Notes under the pieces: generated by a model
Told to the model about the DNA's origin: nothing
The model's database searches: none
What the model saw: the letters and a program-made list of their open reading frames with translations, nothing else
Assembly: GCA_961205875.1 (NCBI GenBank)
Contig: OY540812.1
Span: 3,782,001 to 3,846,000 of the forward strand
DNA length: 64,000 bases
Direction: 5' to 3'
Origin: Sialis fuliginosa
Lineage: Eukaryota > Arthropoda > Insecta > Megaloptera > Sialidae
Program-made: the position numbers and the translations under genes
In this document: positions 22,230 through 33,199 of the stretch, in pieces
Numbering within the stretch: position 1 is the stretch's first letter
Layout: the number at the start of each line of letters is the position of its first letter

Positions 22230-22430
22230 TCTAGCTGACCAGTTCCAATTTTCGCAGGCGATGAAGCGAGCAGTATGATCATGTAAACATGAAGGGGAAA
22301 ATATAATAACACGGAAATACATAGAGTGCGAAACGTCGGACAACAGCGACTATAACCACCCTTCTTTCCACTAGTCTCTTAATATGTTTCATGACGACAC
22401 TCAGAGGCTCGGTTGCCAAAACGATTAAAT
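22230..22430. other. GC-balanced single-copy island
   Basis: 'cgcaggcgatgaagcgagca', 'gcgaaacgtcggacaacagc', 'cttctttccactagtctc', 'gacgacactcagaggctcgg'. Single copy in the window; possible conserved non-coding element. No exon is evident. Confidence 0.25.
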
Positions 22431-22664
22431 CCAGTTTTGTAGATTTATCAATTTTAATACTTACTTAATTAAATTTTTAATTATTTTTAGATTTCCAAAC
22501 TCAAATATAAGATTTTTTCACTGGACGTATTTATTTATATAACTTACTTGTTTTTATTAACATTTATATAATTTATCCCCCCCCCTTTATTGGTTGAATT
22601 TCGGAAAATTCCTTCTTAGTGGGTATTTACGCTATAAAAAGAAGATACTCTTAAAATTTCACGT

Positions 22665-22732
22665 TTCTGTATCCAGAAGGATTTGGATTTGGGCGTTGAT
22701 GAGTCAGTCACCAGGATTTTCATGACTTGGGG
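22665..22732 (+). repeat. short 'gttgatgagtcagtca' repeat, copy 1
   Basis: Shares 'gttgatgagtcagtca' and the following 'caggactt'-type stretch with 53045-53100. This looks like a subterminal part of a dispersed element. Confidence 0.55.
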
Positions 22733-23490
22733 TAAGTAAATATACATAATTATTAAAACTGTTTCATAAGAAGCATATTCGTTTCTTATGTTAAATTAAC
22801 TTGTATTTAATTTTTTTAAATCTAAAGCATAATACCCGCGTAATAATTATTACCTAATATACAGTAGCATTAATGTATTACATAACACATGAAGTTAGCT
22901 ACACAACTGAACTTAATAAATAATTGAAATTTTCATCAAATTAAAAAAAAATATTTTTTTTTTTTTACTTCAACTTTACTTATCGTAATAACACCGTTTT
23001 GGGGTTCAAAGCACCCGGGAATAGAGCCTCTAGTATATAATATATATAAAATAATTAATATGAACAATATATTAGTTAAAAACGAAGTACTTTTTCCAGT
23101 ACTGTTTTTTTTCATAATTATCTTATATGTATTATGTTTATTTTTCATTATTATTTCTATGTATTTTACATACATCATTATTTTCCTCTTTTTGTTTTTA
23201 GTCACACAGTATACTTTACAAAAGATGGCCAGATATAAAATACAAAATTCGCGACATTTACTTAAATATTTATTAACATTGTGGTATAACTCTTTCAAGA
23301 AATATGCGAGACTCCATTAGAAAATCACTGATCATAACTAAAAATAACAATTTACTTAATTTCAAACGTAATCTAAAATATCATTCAATAGATAAAAATC
23401 TACATAGAGATAACAAAACGCGTGACTTCCTATTTACAAAGTATTACACATTTATTAACGTATGATAATGAGGTATATAATATAACAAAC
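22733..23490. other. AT-rich DNA, no feature seen
   Basis: Overlapping chance frames on both strands (22936-23320) are Ile/Phe/Lys-rich from AT composition. Confidence 0.45.
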
Positions 23491-23575
23491 GATGTACTGG
23501 GTCACGTGACTTGTCACACAGCGCCGCCACACGGCCGTACTTGTGCACTGAACAAACAATCAACGTGTTAACATT
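23491..23575. promoter_or_regulatory. short island with CACGTG E-box
   Basis: 'gggtcacgtgacttgtcac' contains the palindromic E-box CACGTG within TCACGTGA, followed by 'agcgccgccacacggccg'. TCACGTGA fits bHLH-ZIP sites such as those of USF/MITF-type factors. Motif only. Confidence 0.25.
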
Positions 23576-23858
23576 GTAGATAGGTCAGTACATCATATAT
23601 ATGTATGTATCTACACAGTGTTAATCCTATGTACGTTTAGCTCTGAATGTTATCGCTTAAATGTGCTTTTTTAAATCGGAATTTTTTAAATAGGTTTAGT
23701 AAGTTTTTTTGGGTCTTTTTAATGGAGTCTATTAATTAAGTAAGGTATTGGGTCGAGGGGGGGGGGGGGATTCGTAAAATCTTACGAATGCTTATGTTTT
23801 ATGTACTCTTTCTATTTTTTTTTTCAATACGCTATTTGAAGCCAGTTTTGGTTATTAA
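23576..23858. other. AT-rich DNA with a G homopolymer
   Basis: A run of about 14 G interrupts AT-rich DNA near 23757. Confidence 0.5.
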
Positions 23859-24145
23859 TAGAGATTGGAAAAATAGTTGTTATTTTCAATGAAATAGTTA
23901 CTAGTTGAATTTTTTTTAGGAAAATAGTTGGTTAATAGTTTTTTACGATTTAATAATAATTAGTGCAAACGAAGCAGTAAAAAGTGTCGCAAATAGTTTT
24001 AAAATAGTTGGAAAGGTAGTTGCAAATAGTTGATTTCAAATTGTGTTCAATCAAACCAGTTTTCTGAAAACGGTGGAGATATGTAATAAAAATTACAATA
24101 AATGCATTTTTACGCAATAGTTAAAAACTATTTTTCCAATCACTA
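23859..24145. mobile_element. hAT-type MITE with 8-bp target duplication
   Basis: The ends are TAGAGATTGGAAAAATAGTT at 23859 and its inverted partner AACTATTTTTCCAATCACTA ending at 24145 (one mismatch within the outer 10 bp). GTTATTAA precedes (23851-23858) and follows (24146-24153) the element. An 8-bp duplication and TAG/CAG-type ends are hallmarks of hAT. The interior is built of 'aaatagttg' variants and is non-coding. Confidence 0.9.
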
Positions 24146-24689
24146 GTTATTAATTAAAATTACATTTTCAAATATTACCTAATGCAATTTAAAATTGTAT
24201 ATCCTTTCATAATTAATAAACGCTTACAAAAAAATGAATATTTTTATATAGTTTAAGAAATAATAATAATGTAAAAAAAAAATAGAATTCGAGATTTTGA
24301 TCTTCCCTCAACCAATTTTGACTATTTTTAACTTGAAGTGTGTATGTCTCTGTAAACAAATAACTCAAAATCTACAATACATAGAAAGGTAAAAGAATTA
24401 TGAGAGAAATTCGACAACCGGAAGCGGATGTTTACTCGAGTCGATTTTTAAACTTTTCCAATTATTTTTAGAATATCGCGTATTAAGTATAAGAAATACT
24501 GCTGTAATATTAATGTTTTAATTTTCACATTGATTCTTAAAAATCCTTAAATATATTTAATTTTTTCTGAAACGTTACTTTAAATTTGCATTATCACACG
24601 AAAATGGGGTAAATTGTTAAATTTTCCACATTTACATGAAATAAATAAATTACGTGAAACGACGAATTTTTTTTTTTTTTTTCATATAG
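24146..24689. other. AT-rich DNA, no feature seen
   Basis: No gene; a T homopolymer lies at about 24668. Confidence 0.4.
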
Positions 24690-24830
24690 TACACGTCCGG
24701 TCTCTGCAAGGGATCATATAATTGTCCACCATCATGCGCCCGAGCGCTCAGCAGCACTGATGCTAATGCAATTTGGGGTAACTGATCCTCGCGGGACAAA
24801 ATCGCGCGCGAAAGGGGAGCTCACACACAC
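24690..24830. other. GC-balanced single-copy island
   Basis: 'gtccggtctctgcaaggg', 'catgcgcccgagcgctcagc', 'gcactgatgctaatgcaatt', 'gcgcgcgaaaggggagctc', then a short (CA)n. The 'ctaatgcaatt' core is homeodomain/POU-like. Possible conserved non-coding element. Confidence 0.25.
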
Positions 24831-24882
24831 ACACTTAGACATACTATACCCGTATAAGTACATACACTTCCAGGACCGACTT

Positions 24883-25269
24883 AAGGACATTTACAATCTT
24901 ATTTTAAAAATTAAAATAAAAAAATAAGGATAATGGAGTGGGGTAAGACCCTTTAGGTCCACACAATCAACTTCGCAACACGGTATAGTTATAAATACAG
25001 ATAAACGTCGTTTTACGCCGGGGTTCCGTTCCGAGAGACACAATAGGCTGCTCGCGTACACGGTAATACAATAAAAAGGACATTTACAATCTTATTTTAA
25101 AAATTAAAATCAAAAAATAACAAGCTTGAGGTGGGGTGAGACCCTTTAGGTCCACACAATCAACTTCGCAACACGGTATGATTATAAATACAGGTAAACG
25201 TCGTTTTACGCCGGGATTCCGTTCCGAGAGACACAATAGGCTGCTCGCGTACACGGTAATAGAATAAAA
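24883..25269 (+). repeat. tandem duplication, 193-bp unit x2
   Basis: Units start with 'aaggacatttacaatctta' at 24883 and 25076. Each contains 'gaccctttaggtccacacaa', 'tcaacttcgcaacacggtat', 'aaacgtcgttttacgccggg' and 'ggctgctcgcgtacacggta'. The duplicated segment includes the left half of the MITE at 25191 together with its flank, so the MITE was in place before the duplication. Confidence 0.93.
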
Positions 25270-25413
25270 CAACGTGTAAAAGTGTGTCTGCTATTAGAAT
25301 CACGGCGCCTACTGTCGTCTGGTGTCGGCCGAACCGGGGAATCCCACGTCGGCACCAACCAGCGTAATTGTGAATCAGCGTAAATCGAACCGGCGCAAAA
25401 CGACGTTTACCTG
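25191..25413. mobile_element. TA-flanked MITE, pogo/Tigger-like ends
   Basis: Left end begins CAGGTAAACGTCGTTTTACG and the right end is its reverse complement over 24 bp with one mismatch ('ccggcgcaaaacgacgttta' then 'cctg'). TA flanks both sides (25189-25190, 25414-25415). The CAG..CTG ends with a 'ttccgttccgagagac' subterminal stretch resemble Tigger/pogo non-autonomous elements as I know them. No transposase. Confidence 0.8.
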
Positions 25414-25479
25414 TACTTGAATACTGATTATTTATTGTTTCCGTATAGTTTATGTGAATATTTTTTTAATATGTATATG

Positions 25480-25850
25480 AAAAATTTTAATGAAATTGGT
25501 CAGCAATAAAACTCACCCTTGTATTATGAATATTAGTTTTCTAATATCCTAATGTCAATAATACAACACACATTTTTAGAATAACTAATTTGACAATTTG
25601 AATTAATTTGCATTTGTTTTTATAATAACTAATCTGACAATTTAAATTCAATTGCATTTGTTTCCAAGGCAACATGAATTATAGACTTATTTATTAGTAT
25701 TTAAAATTCAAATTTTGAGGGTGGTTTTCGCCTTTCACCCCTTCTATGGCTGTTTAGACGCGTATAACAAAAAAAATACTGAAATACATTTTTCATTATT
25801 TGTATTGTAGAATAATTATATGCTAAGTTTCAAGTATTCTATTACTCAAT
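25480..25850 (+). repeat. family L repeat, copy 1
   Basis: Contains 'aaaactcacccttgtatta', 'taactaatttgacaatttga', 'gcatttgtttccaaggcaac', 'tttgagggtggttttcgcct' and 'ttcaccccttctatggctgt', shared with 41555-41830 (reverse) and 57225-57400. Confidence 0.85.
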
Positions 25851-26878
25851 TTACACGTTTTTTACAATGGAACCAATTAACCGCATAAATAGAGGGATTA
25901 CTGTTATTTAAAAATAATGTCTAAAATATTATTTTTCGATTATTTGTTGTATTTTTTTTAAAACTAGTAGTAGGTCACTTTAAGACAGCCGTTTTTATAA
26001 ATAAATTAAATTTAAACATTTTTTTTCTTTTATTATAAAATTTGTATTAGATTTCTCCAGTTAAAGTTGTTATATTTTAGGTTAATGCCTTTTTACCTAT
26101 TTAAATAATGGCAAAGGAATATTGCATTATGACTGGTTGCAGGTCCATCAAAACTTACAAAAAATAATTATTATTAATAACGTCAAACATTTAGTAAACG
26201 AAAAGTGTATTCGACAAGTGCATAAACATATTATTGTTCGCTTTTTGCTGCTTCCAAAATCCGGTACTGCATATATGTATGATAAAGACACACATGCACA
26301 AGTCTAGATGCACTAATGTCTGGAATTAATAAATAGTATTAAGTATTGGTAATGTTATTTTCATTTTCTTTTATCTATAAATGTAAAAGTTCTTCAGACT
26401 GACCAAAGTATGTGTTAGATGCAATCTAACTTTCTTGAGGAATTAACGATAAAAATGTATGTTGATTTAATAAAACTGTGGGAAATAAGTTTTCTTGTAG
26501 TCTTTAAAATAATATATCAAGCAAAAAACTTTTTTTTGTTTGAATATAAATCTGATTGACGTTAAGAAAGAAAATGCTTAAAATTATTACAGGGCTCTTA
26601 CAATATTTTTTAATTAAAAAAAAATTGTTAAGTGTATAAAACACGAATTTTAAGAGATATCGAAATTTTAAATATAAAGAAAGATAAACTGACTTAAACT
26701 GCAACAAAAAATAATTTTCCCTAACGCTCACTTTACAATTTTAATGGTGATGTAACTATTAATAATATTACAAAAAAATTTCCTACTTATTTTTAAAATG
26801 AGAATTTTTTACAAAAAATCTATACTTGGGGCCATGCACAAACCCGTACAGCTCACCTTACTGTTAGTAAGTTATTAA
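25851..26878. other. AT-rich DNA, no feature seen
   Basis: Chance frames 26122-26307 and 26504-26731 only. Ends at the TTAA (26875-26878) flanking family D. Confidence 0.45.
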
Positions 26879-27454
26879 GGGGGCAGACCCAATTAAAATT
26901 TTGAAAAAATAATTTTTTTTTGCATTTTCTCAAAGTAGAATATTTCAAAAGTATTCTCTGAAAATTTCAGACAAATATCCTGTCCATAGACGATTCAGTG
27001 TAAGTTCCAAAATAATTTTTTTTATCTGCATGTAAATCGTACTCTTTAAACTTTAAACGCGTTTTTCTTGAAATCATGACGAAGGATTTTTTTTGGTCGA
27101 TTAATATTTTTCTTATAGCCGAAAATGCGAGTGAAATTTTAGTCGAATAAATCCGCCATTTTGTGAAAACTCAAAATTTTTCAAATCCCTTCGTTCGTCC
27201 GGAACATTATGTCATTAGCTAATGATCCCTTTTGTTTTTTTTTATTTTAAGATGATCTAGTGACAAGCAGCAGTGATCACGACAAAACTCTTTTTTTTGG
27301 ACCTCTCCCAAATTTGTTGTATCCCACTTATTTTTTAATATTTTGCCATAAAAAATTACAATATTTTCTGTAAATACATATCTTTCATGTGGAAAATTAT
27401 TTGTTATTAATAATTTTAATGCGTGGCCAAAAAAAAAATTCCGGGTCTGCCACC
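26879..27454 (+). mobile_element. family D MITE, complete, TTAA-flanked (576 bp)
   Basis: TTAA at 26875-26878 and 27455-27458 brackets the element. Terminal repeats are GGGGGCAGACCC and GGGTCTGCCACC. Exact TTAA duplication is the hallmark of piggyBac-type transposition. The 85-codon minus-strand frame near the right end (27219-27476) shows no transposase motif. A second, incomplete copy lies at 18745-19202. Confidence 0.93.
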
Positions 27455-27724
27455 TTAACAGCACTACTAGAAGCAATGTGAATAGTTAGGTGAGTTGAAC
27501 TGGCTTGTACATAGCCTCAGACTGAATAATGCATGAGCTAAAATAAATCATACTTAATACACTCGATTCATATTTAAACCCAATCCCCCCAATTCATTGT
27601 TTATAAAGAACGGATTAGGTACGACTCCCTTGACACTAACACATAGGTATATCAGTTTACAGTTTAATACGATTTATCAAATCACAGAGCGTGTTATGTA
27701 ATCATAAGCGTATGACTATGCATA
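27455..27724. other. no feature seen
   Basis: AT-rich. Confidence 0.4.
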
Positions 27725-27800
27725 CGTTACGTAATCCCCGGTGGCTTGAAGCCCCCTCCGGTGTCCCGCGGCGCGCGATACATTATATAACTATAGCTTG
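27725..27800. other. short GC-rich island followed by TATATAACTA
   Basis: 'atccccggtggcttgaagcc', 'ccctccggtgtcccgcggcg' and then 'attatataacta'. The same 12-mer 'attatataacta' abuts the GC-rich island at 6015. Two GC-rich cores next to an identical TATA-like string may be core promoters or coincidence. Confidence 0.25.
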
Positions 27801-28620
27801 TTATCGGATGTCCTGTGAATGGACTATTAGAAGATTATTCTTACGCGTTAAATATGGGCAGAGGATTTAGTCAGAGAAAATTATATTTAATTCATAATTA
27901 TGTAGAAACAGTTTGTATATGTCTGAAAATAAACATAGACGAAAATATCGTGTCTTATTAATTGTACATAGGTTATTGTTAGATAAAGAAAGATATAGGA
28001 ATCGTAACATGCTACCTTACATTGAAGCCAATGTACTCCGCAATAATGTGCTCCGTAAAATCAGTATAAAAAATATATAAAATGTATTTTTCAAAAGTGT
28101 TTCTGAAACAGTTTCACGTGGACAACAACCCGAAAAGTTAGCCCTTATGGCCAACGACTACAAAAGTCTACAGATGTATTTCAGAACCATATTCTCTCTT
28201 ACAAACCAACTTTAACTGCTATTTTAAACATATAATACTTATGCATATTATAAATGTTCAACCGTTTTTCGTTTTCGTTTCTTATAATAGACCAGGTGGC
28301 TAGTCTAAAAAAAATTATAGTTAACCTTATCTATCTAATTTTTGCTCACTGTTAACCTAAAAATGATCATAGTGAAAATTATCTATTATATTGTAGTTTT
28401 AGTTTCCATACTAAAATAATCTAATTAATATTATATTGATAAGTTAAGATATAACTATTTAATACACATTAACAATTTTATTTTTACGATACAATCGCTA
28501 AACACAATATCTATATAATAAAAATGAAATATATGTTTTATATCTTTTTTTATTATCAAGAGCAAACAGTATGTATATATATGTTCTCTATATGTATCAT
28601 TAAACGAATGAAATTTTGAG
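27801..28620. other. AT-rich DNA; short repeat at 28010-28066
   Basis: 28010-28066 ('ttgaagccaatgtactccgc', 'aataatgtgctccgtaaaat') matches 44563-44618, and within each copy the motif 'tgtrctccgtaaaa' occurs twice. The rest is plain. Confidence 0.5.
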
Positions 28621-29340
28621 CATTCCGCATGCATTCTCGAACATTTTCCCCCAATTAATTTTCATCTAGCATAGCCGCCATTTGTCTGGCAATTTCATTT
28701 GAATGAAAATCAAGAAAAATATCTTACAATAAATTTTTCTCAACACAAAACAAAATTCCTGGGCTATGTACAGTCTGGGCACGAATCGCGGCTCGAGAAC
28801 ATTGGAAGGAGGTGTGCACAGTATGGGGTAAGCGGGGGGGTCGGCAACAGCTATAAATTAGGCCGATATCTAATAAAGCCTTGTAGATTGATCGGCATGC
28901 CATATAATAAATTTAAATTAATTCTTAGAAGAAAAAGACCAAATGACATATTACAATATAGAATGATATTTACATCTCTTTTGGTAAAACGCCTGAATCC
29001 GTATACCGTTATTATCTTGATTCTAGAAAAGGATGGAACGTGCGTATTGCATGTAATACAGTACGTCGCTCTCTGTTTCGCAAGTAACGGTTGCCGCAAC
29101 TGGCTTTCGTCCGTCACGCTGAAAGAAAGCTCAGAGCTTTCTGTTTATAAATTCCAATCACATGGTCGCTACACAGTTTTCCATGTAAATGCTTTTATTG
29201 GAAATACAATGACAAATGAATGACGTAAGCCGGCGCAGCCAACTACAGTACTTGTCGGAACATTATCAATGTTTTCGGTCCGTGGGTTGGGGAGGGGGGA
29301 GGGGAAGGATATTAGCGAGGATCCTGGTGGCGCCAATAGA
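28621..29340. other. single-copy island with the longest open frame (174 codons)
   Basis: A frame opens at 28699 and closes at 29223 (plus strand), with an 88-codon frame opposite. The predicted protein shows no domain, signal peptide or family I recognise, and no clear coiled coil or transmembrane pattern beyond one hydrophobic stretch. In AT-rich DNA 174 open codons is unusual but expected occasionally where GC rises. The DNA has homeodomain-like cores ('tctaataaag', 'tagattgatcgg', 'gcttttattgg') and flanking GC-rich runs ('taagccggcgcagccaac', 'gaggggggaggggaagg'). A conserved non-coding element is as likely as a gene. Confidence 0.25.
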
Positions 29341-30394
29341 AAAAATTACTCCCGCGCGATTGTAAACACTTTAACTTTAGGAGTGTGAACAATTTCGATA
29401 TAATTCAACAGATATCAATTGCATATGGTAAAAATGTGTCTAGTTATATCTTTTCTCTTAAGAAATGTTTAAATTGATGCATACATATATTATAAAATAA
29501 ATATATCAAACTAATAATATAAAGTAAGAATATTATTAACTAAATTTGACATTTAGTTAATTATTATTTTTAATCTTAAGAAGCGAAAACTACATATGTC
29601 ATTATGACCATCGTAAATTATTTTATCCACTTTTTTAAGTAAAGGCCACACAAAAATGACTTCTTACGTATTTTTGGATGCTGAAAATAAATTGACAGTA
29701 AAAAGCATTTTTTGTTTGTTTTTGTAATAAAAAAATTTATATCTATTTTGAGAGCTTCCACGGGCCATGATACATTGTTTTGATCAAAATTAATTAATTA
29801 CTTTTGTAGATCAGACTTTTCTCTTCAATTTGCTTTTTTTACATCGTTGTACTGCCATTTTTGATCGAGTTATAAGAAAAAGACTTTCAACTTTTCAAAT
29901 CTACCCTTAGAATTTCTTTACGATTATTTCTGTAGAACTGTATTACTTTTGTGTTTCATAAAGAACGAAATAAATAAATATATTTTACCTGCCTTAACGA
30001 CAACATGTTTATGTTGCCATTAATGAATGTGCACACCACCACCAAACCTAACCTGCTGTTACAACAAAAATGTCCAAATAAAAACACTGCATTTGAACGC
30101 GAACTGAAATCTCTATACGCATTCTCTACGTTTGACAGAAACCCGAAACTATTTATTTTTGACGTTTGGTGGCGCTAGGAGTATTACTATAACTGTTGAA
30201 CGATGCGATGGGAAATAAACAAACAGCGAGAGGGAAAAACATGTGTGTATGTTAACTGTATTTTACCTGCCTTAACGGCAAAATACACACATGTTTTTTT
30301 GTGCACATCTATGGCACAGTACCTTTCGAATGATGTAAGTTTCATTCACCTCCTTTTATAAAAAATACTAAAAACACTTTTCGATGTTCACGTA
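29341..30394. other. AT-rich DNA with paired 'acctgccttaacg' motifs
   Basis: 'tattttacctgccttaacg' occurs at about 29983 and 30263. The second lies in a hairpin loop between 'acatgtgtgtat' (30240) and 'atacacacatgt' (30283). Probably remnants of one fold-back repeat; no gene. Confidence 0.4.
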
Positions 30395-30490
30395 GATGAT
30401 ACTGCGTTACGTAACATAAGGAGGGGGGGGTCAAAAGCTATTGTCTACATGACGTTAGGGGGGAGGGAGGTCCAAAAATTTCATAATTTA
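30395..30490. repeat. family X fragment (G-run)
   Basis: 'actgcgttacgtaacataag' followed by eight or more G, then 'gacgttaggggggagggagg'. It resembles the complement of the layout at 36438-36545. Confidence 0.4.
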
Positions 30491-30639
30491 TATATCAGTA
30501 ATAATTATTGTTGTGGATATTAGAAATACAAGATTCTTAATTATTATATAGTGACTTTGTAATCAGCCTTTCACAAATGACAATACACATTATACATGCA
30601 TCTATATGTTGAGAACAACACCAATATAATCAAACAAAG

Positions 30640-30960
30640 AAAATCCTATTCCCACCACCGCGCCGCGTGTTTATTTATTGCGAAAAAAAAGTAAGCACCA
30701 ATAAAATAAGTGCGAGAGAGAGCGCGCTAGACTAAGACAAAGACATACATTATCAAGTCAATCACGTTTTCATCGAATCTACAATATACATCGGCGCAAA
30801 TACACATACATACATACAATAGATGGCGCGGCAGTTAAATGAATGCGCGAACGGGATTAGAACCGACGACATTCGGTGACAGGCAGGAAGTGACGTAACG
30901 ACTCGCTGACACGCCACGTAAACCGGAAATTAATTTTGTCTTGATTAAAAACAATTCAAA
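30640..30960. promoter_or_regulatory. PRE-like island: GAGA run and ATGGC
   Basis: GAGAGAGAG at 30714-30722 in 'gtgcgagagagagcgcgc', ATGGC (Pho/YY1 core complement) at 30823-30827 in 'tagatggcgcggcagttaa', plus 'ggaagtgacgtaacgactcg' and 'cgctgacacgccacgtaaac'. Single copy and GC-richer than its flanks. Function is inferred from motifs only. Confidence 0.3.
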
Positions 30961-31137
30961 TGTAAAACAAAAGGTGCCGATGGTAGTGGTGGTACGAATT
31001 GATGCAAATGTATCTACACTGTATATGTATTTATATACAGTGGTGTGACGTGCGAGGGTTAAAGTCCTTTAACCCTATCACAAGACAAACAATCGTCTTA
31101 AGATTTGGCGTGCGGTTCTTCATTACTATTAATAACT

Positions 31138-31386
31138 CAGCTATACAAATGCGGAGCCAAAAAAGCATTGTAGTATTGGTCGAGCATAGTCGAAATCCAA
31201 ATTTTTAGAATTTTCTGCTTACCAGTTTTTTTTTAAATTTATTTGAGCTTGAATTTTAGGTTTAGGTTGAATTTTTCCAAGTTAGCTAAACCCGAAATTC
31301 AAGCTCAAATAAAAAGAAAACTGATAAGCAGAATATTCCAAAATTTTTGAAATTTTTTGGCTCCGCACTTTTTTTTGTGTAGCTGT
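31138..31386. mobile_element. fold-back MITE (~248 bp)
   Basis: Outer arms 'cagctatacaaatgcggagc' and 'ggctccgcac..gtgtagctg' pair, as do inner arms 'tttctgcttaccagttttt' with 'actgataagcagaatattcc' and 'tttgagcttgaatttt' with 'gaaattcaagctcaaata'. The loop around 31260 is short. No coding content. Confidence 0.82.
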
Positions 31387-31620
31387 GTAATCGATTTCAG
31401 TTGAAAATATTTTACAATATTTTGTTTTTTTTCCGATTTCATGAAATTTATACAAAATATCCACAAATTATACACTTAAACCTTCCACGTGAAAACCGGA
31501 ATAAAATCCGTTCAGTAGTTACTGAGAAATCCTGCAAACAGGTAGACAGACGAGCTAATATTTTTGATAATGTAAACTTATATAATGTATGTTGACAAAA
31601 GTTTAACTTTTGATTACGAT

Positions 31621-31966
31621 CTCGGCCAATTTGGAGAAAATTATGAATTTTTAAGATAAAAACAGTTCAGAAAAGCCCAAAAACAATTATATCAAAATTT
31701 GTATATCATATACTTTCCGAGTAATAAATTTTATAAATTAGTTACTTAGAAAATTAAAACCATATTGTCTCGATGTATATCTTTAACTATAAATATCGGA
31801 CAAAATTAGGAATTTGTAAGGTAAAAACAGTCCAAAGAAGTTCAAAAACAATTATATTAAAATTTTCATGTCATATTCTTTCCTAGTAATAAATTTTAAA
31901 AATTAGTTACCTAAAAAATGAAAGCCATATTTTATATTAAAATGATAAGTCGGTTTTGTCCCGATG
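31621..31966 (+). repeat. diverged tandem duplication, ~165-bp unit x2
   Basis: 'gataaaaacagttcag' / 'gtaaaaacagtccaaag', 'cccaaaaacaattatatcaa' / 'ttcaaaaacaattatattaa', 'agtaataaattttataaatt' / 'agtaataaattttaaaaatt' and 'ttgtctcgatgta' / 'ttgtcccgatgta' recur with an offset of 165. Diverged by roughly 15-20% by eye, so old. Confidence 0.75.
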
Positions 31967-32363
31967 TACAGTCGCTTGCAAAACTCGTCTGGCACCCTAA
32001 AGACTAGAATCGCTTACAACAGATTCTAAATTTAAAGGCAAACATCATCGGTTATCTTTTCCTATCAAGTTTAACATATTTAAATACTAAAATTCGGACT
32101 ATCAAATATGTATTGCCACAAAATTTACGTATACAATTTTCAATAGATTACATAATAATTTAATTGCACAAATATATATGAGTACCTATTATAAACGAAG
32201 AGTAGTTCTTTATCTAGCAAATGAATTTCAAAATATCTGTCTTTGTTTGATACATGGAGAAATGATTTAAATATTATAATTGCACAAATGGGAGGAGCCT
32301 ACTAAGTTTGTGATAAACGAAAATGAATACAAACTGCAAGACCATTAATGCAGGCGACTCTAC
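31967..32363 (-). mobile_element. family M element, copy 2
   Basis: Starts 'tacagtcgcttgcaaaactc' and ends 'gcaggcgactctac'. Internal matches in reverse complement to 16324-16762: 'aaacatcatcggttatcttt', 'caagtttaacatatttaaat', 'gccacaaaatttacgtat', 'ttcaaaatatctgtctttg' and 'ggaggagcctactaagtttg'. Lacks about 45 bp present in copy 1. Confidence 0.85.
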
Positions 32364-32838
32364 ATCTCTAACTATGAACCTTAGAAATTTTAGGCACGCC
32401 ACTGCTCAGGTACAATGTTGTATAGTATCTTTGGGGTTGTTTATTGGTTTGTACATACACACACAAAATCGCTAATCGCGACTTTATTGTAACACCTATC
32501 TTGAAAATTCATTACACTATTTATCGCTTCTCTTACACGTATTTGGTTTATTTATTCTGATCTCTGCAATTTCGTTGCAGACTTTCTATTAAATTAAATT
32601 AGAAAAAGATTTAAATTGTTATAATTTACATAGCTCCTGTCTGGCATTTCAATTTTCATTTCATCAAATGAAAAATATTAACTATGATAAGCAAAGTGGC
32701 ATATGCTTGTATTATTTATATTTCTTAATATAAATTAATCGCATAAATACATGCCCAAAATATGTTTAAGATATTTTGAACTGATGTTTTATCAAAACAC
32801 GTTTTTTTAGAACACTGAATATTTCGGTGGGGGAGGGG
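32364..32838. other. AT-rich DNA, no feature seen
   Basis: No gene or shared repeat; a short G run at 32826-32838 precedes the family C copy. Confidence 0.4.
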
Positions 32839-33199
32839 TCATGTTACTAATAAAACAAGTACCTCTTTATTAAAACAATTTAATTACCAAAGTTTGCAAA
32901 TATAGTTTTATAAATGAGCACTCAATGGTGGATGATTACAAAATGATAAGTACTACGACACAAAAGTTATACCTATAATAAAGAATCGAATAAATTTGGA
33001 ACAATGTAAAGCAGATACTATGATAATATAATATAATAATTAATAAATTAAATATCTACCATTTTGACATTCATTGACCGATTGTCATTAAATTAAGCTG
33101 TTTTACTGTACAGTAATATCAACGAATATTTCTAATTTAGTAAATTTAATTAAACAAATGTCCAACACTGGGGTACAGTCCAAGACTGGTGCCAGTACC
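32839..33199 (+). mobile_element. family C MITE, 5' truncated, right end intact
   Basis: Runs from 'catgttactaataaaacaag' to the right terminal repeat CCAAGACTGGTGCCAGTACC (33180-33199), preceded by 'aacactggggtacagt'. This copy defines the right end. The expected TTAA is 'tgat' here. Confidence 0.9.
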
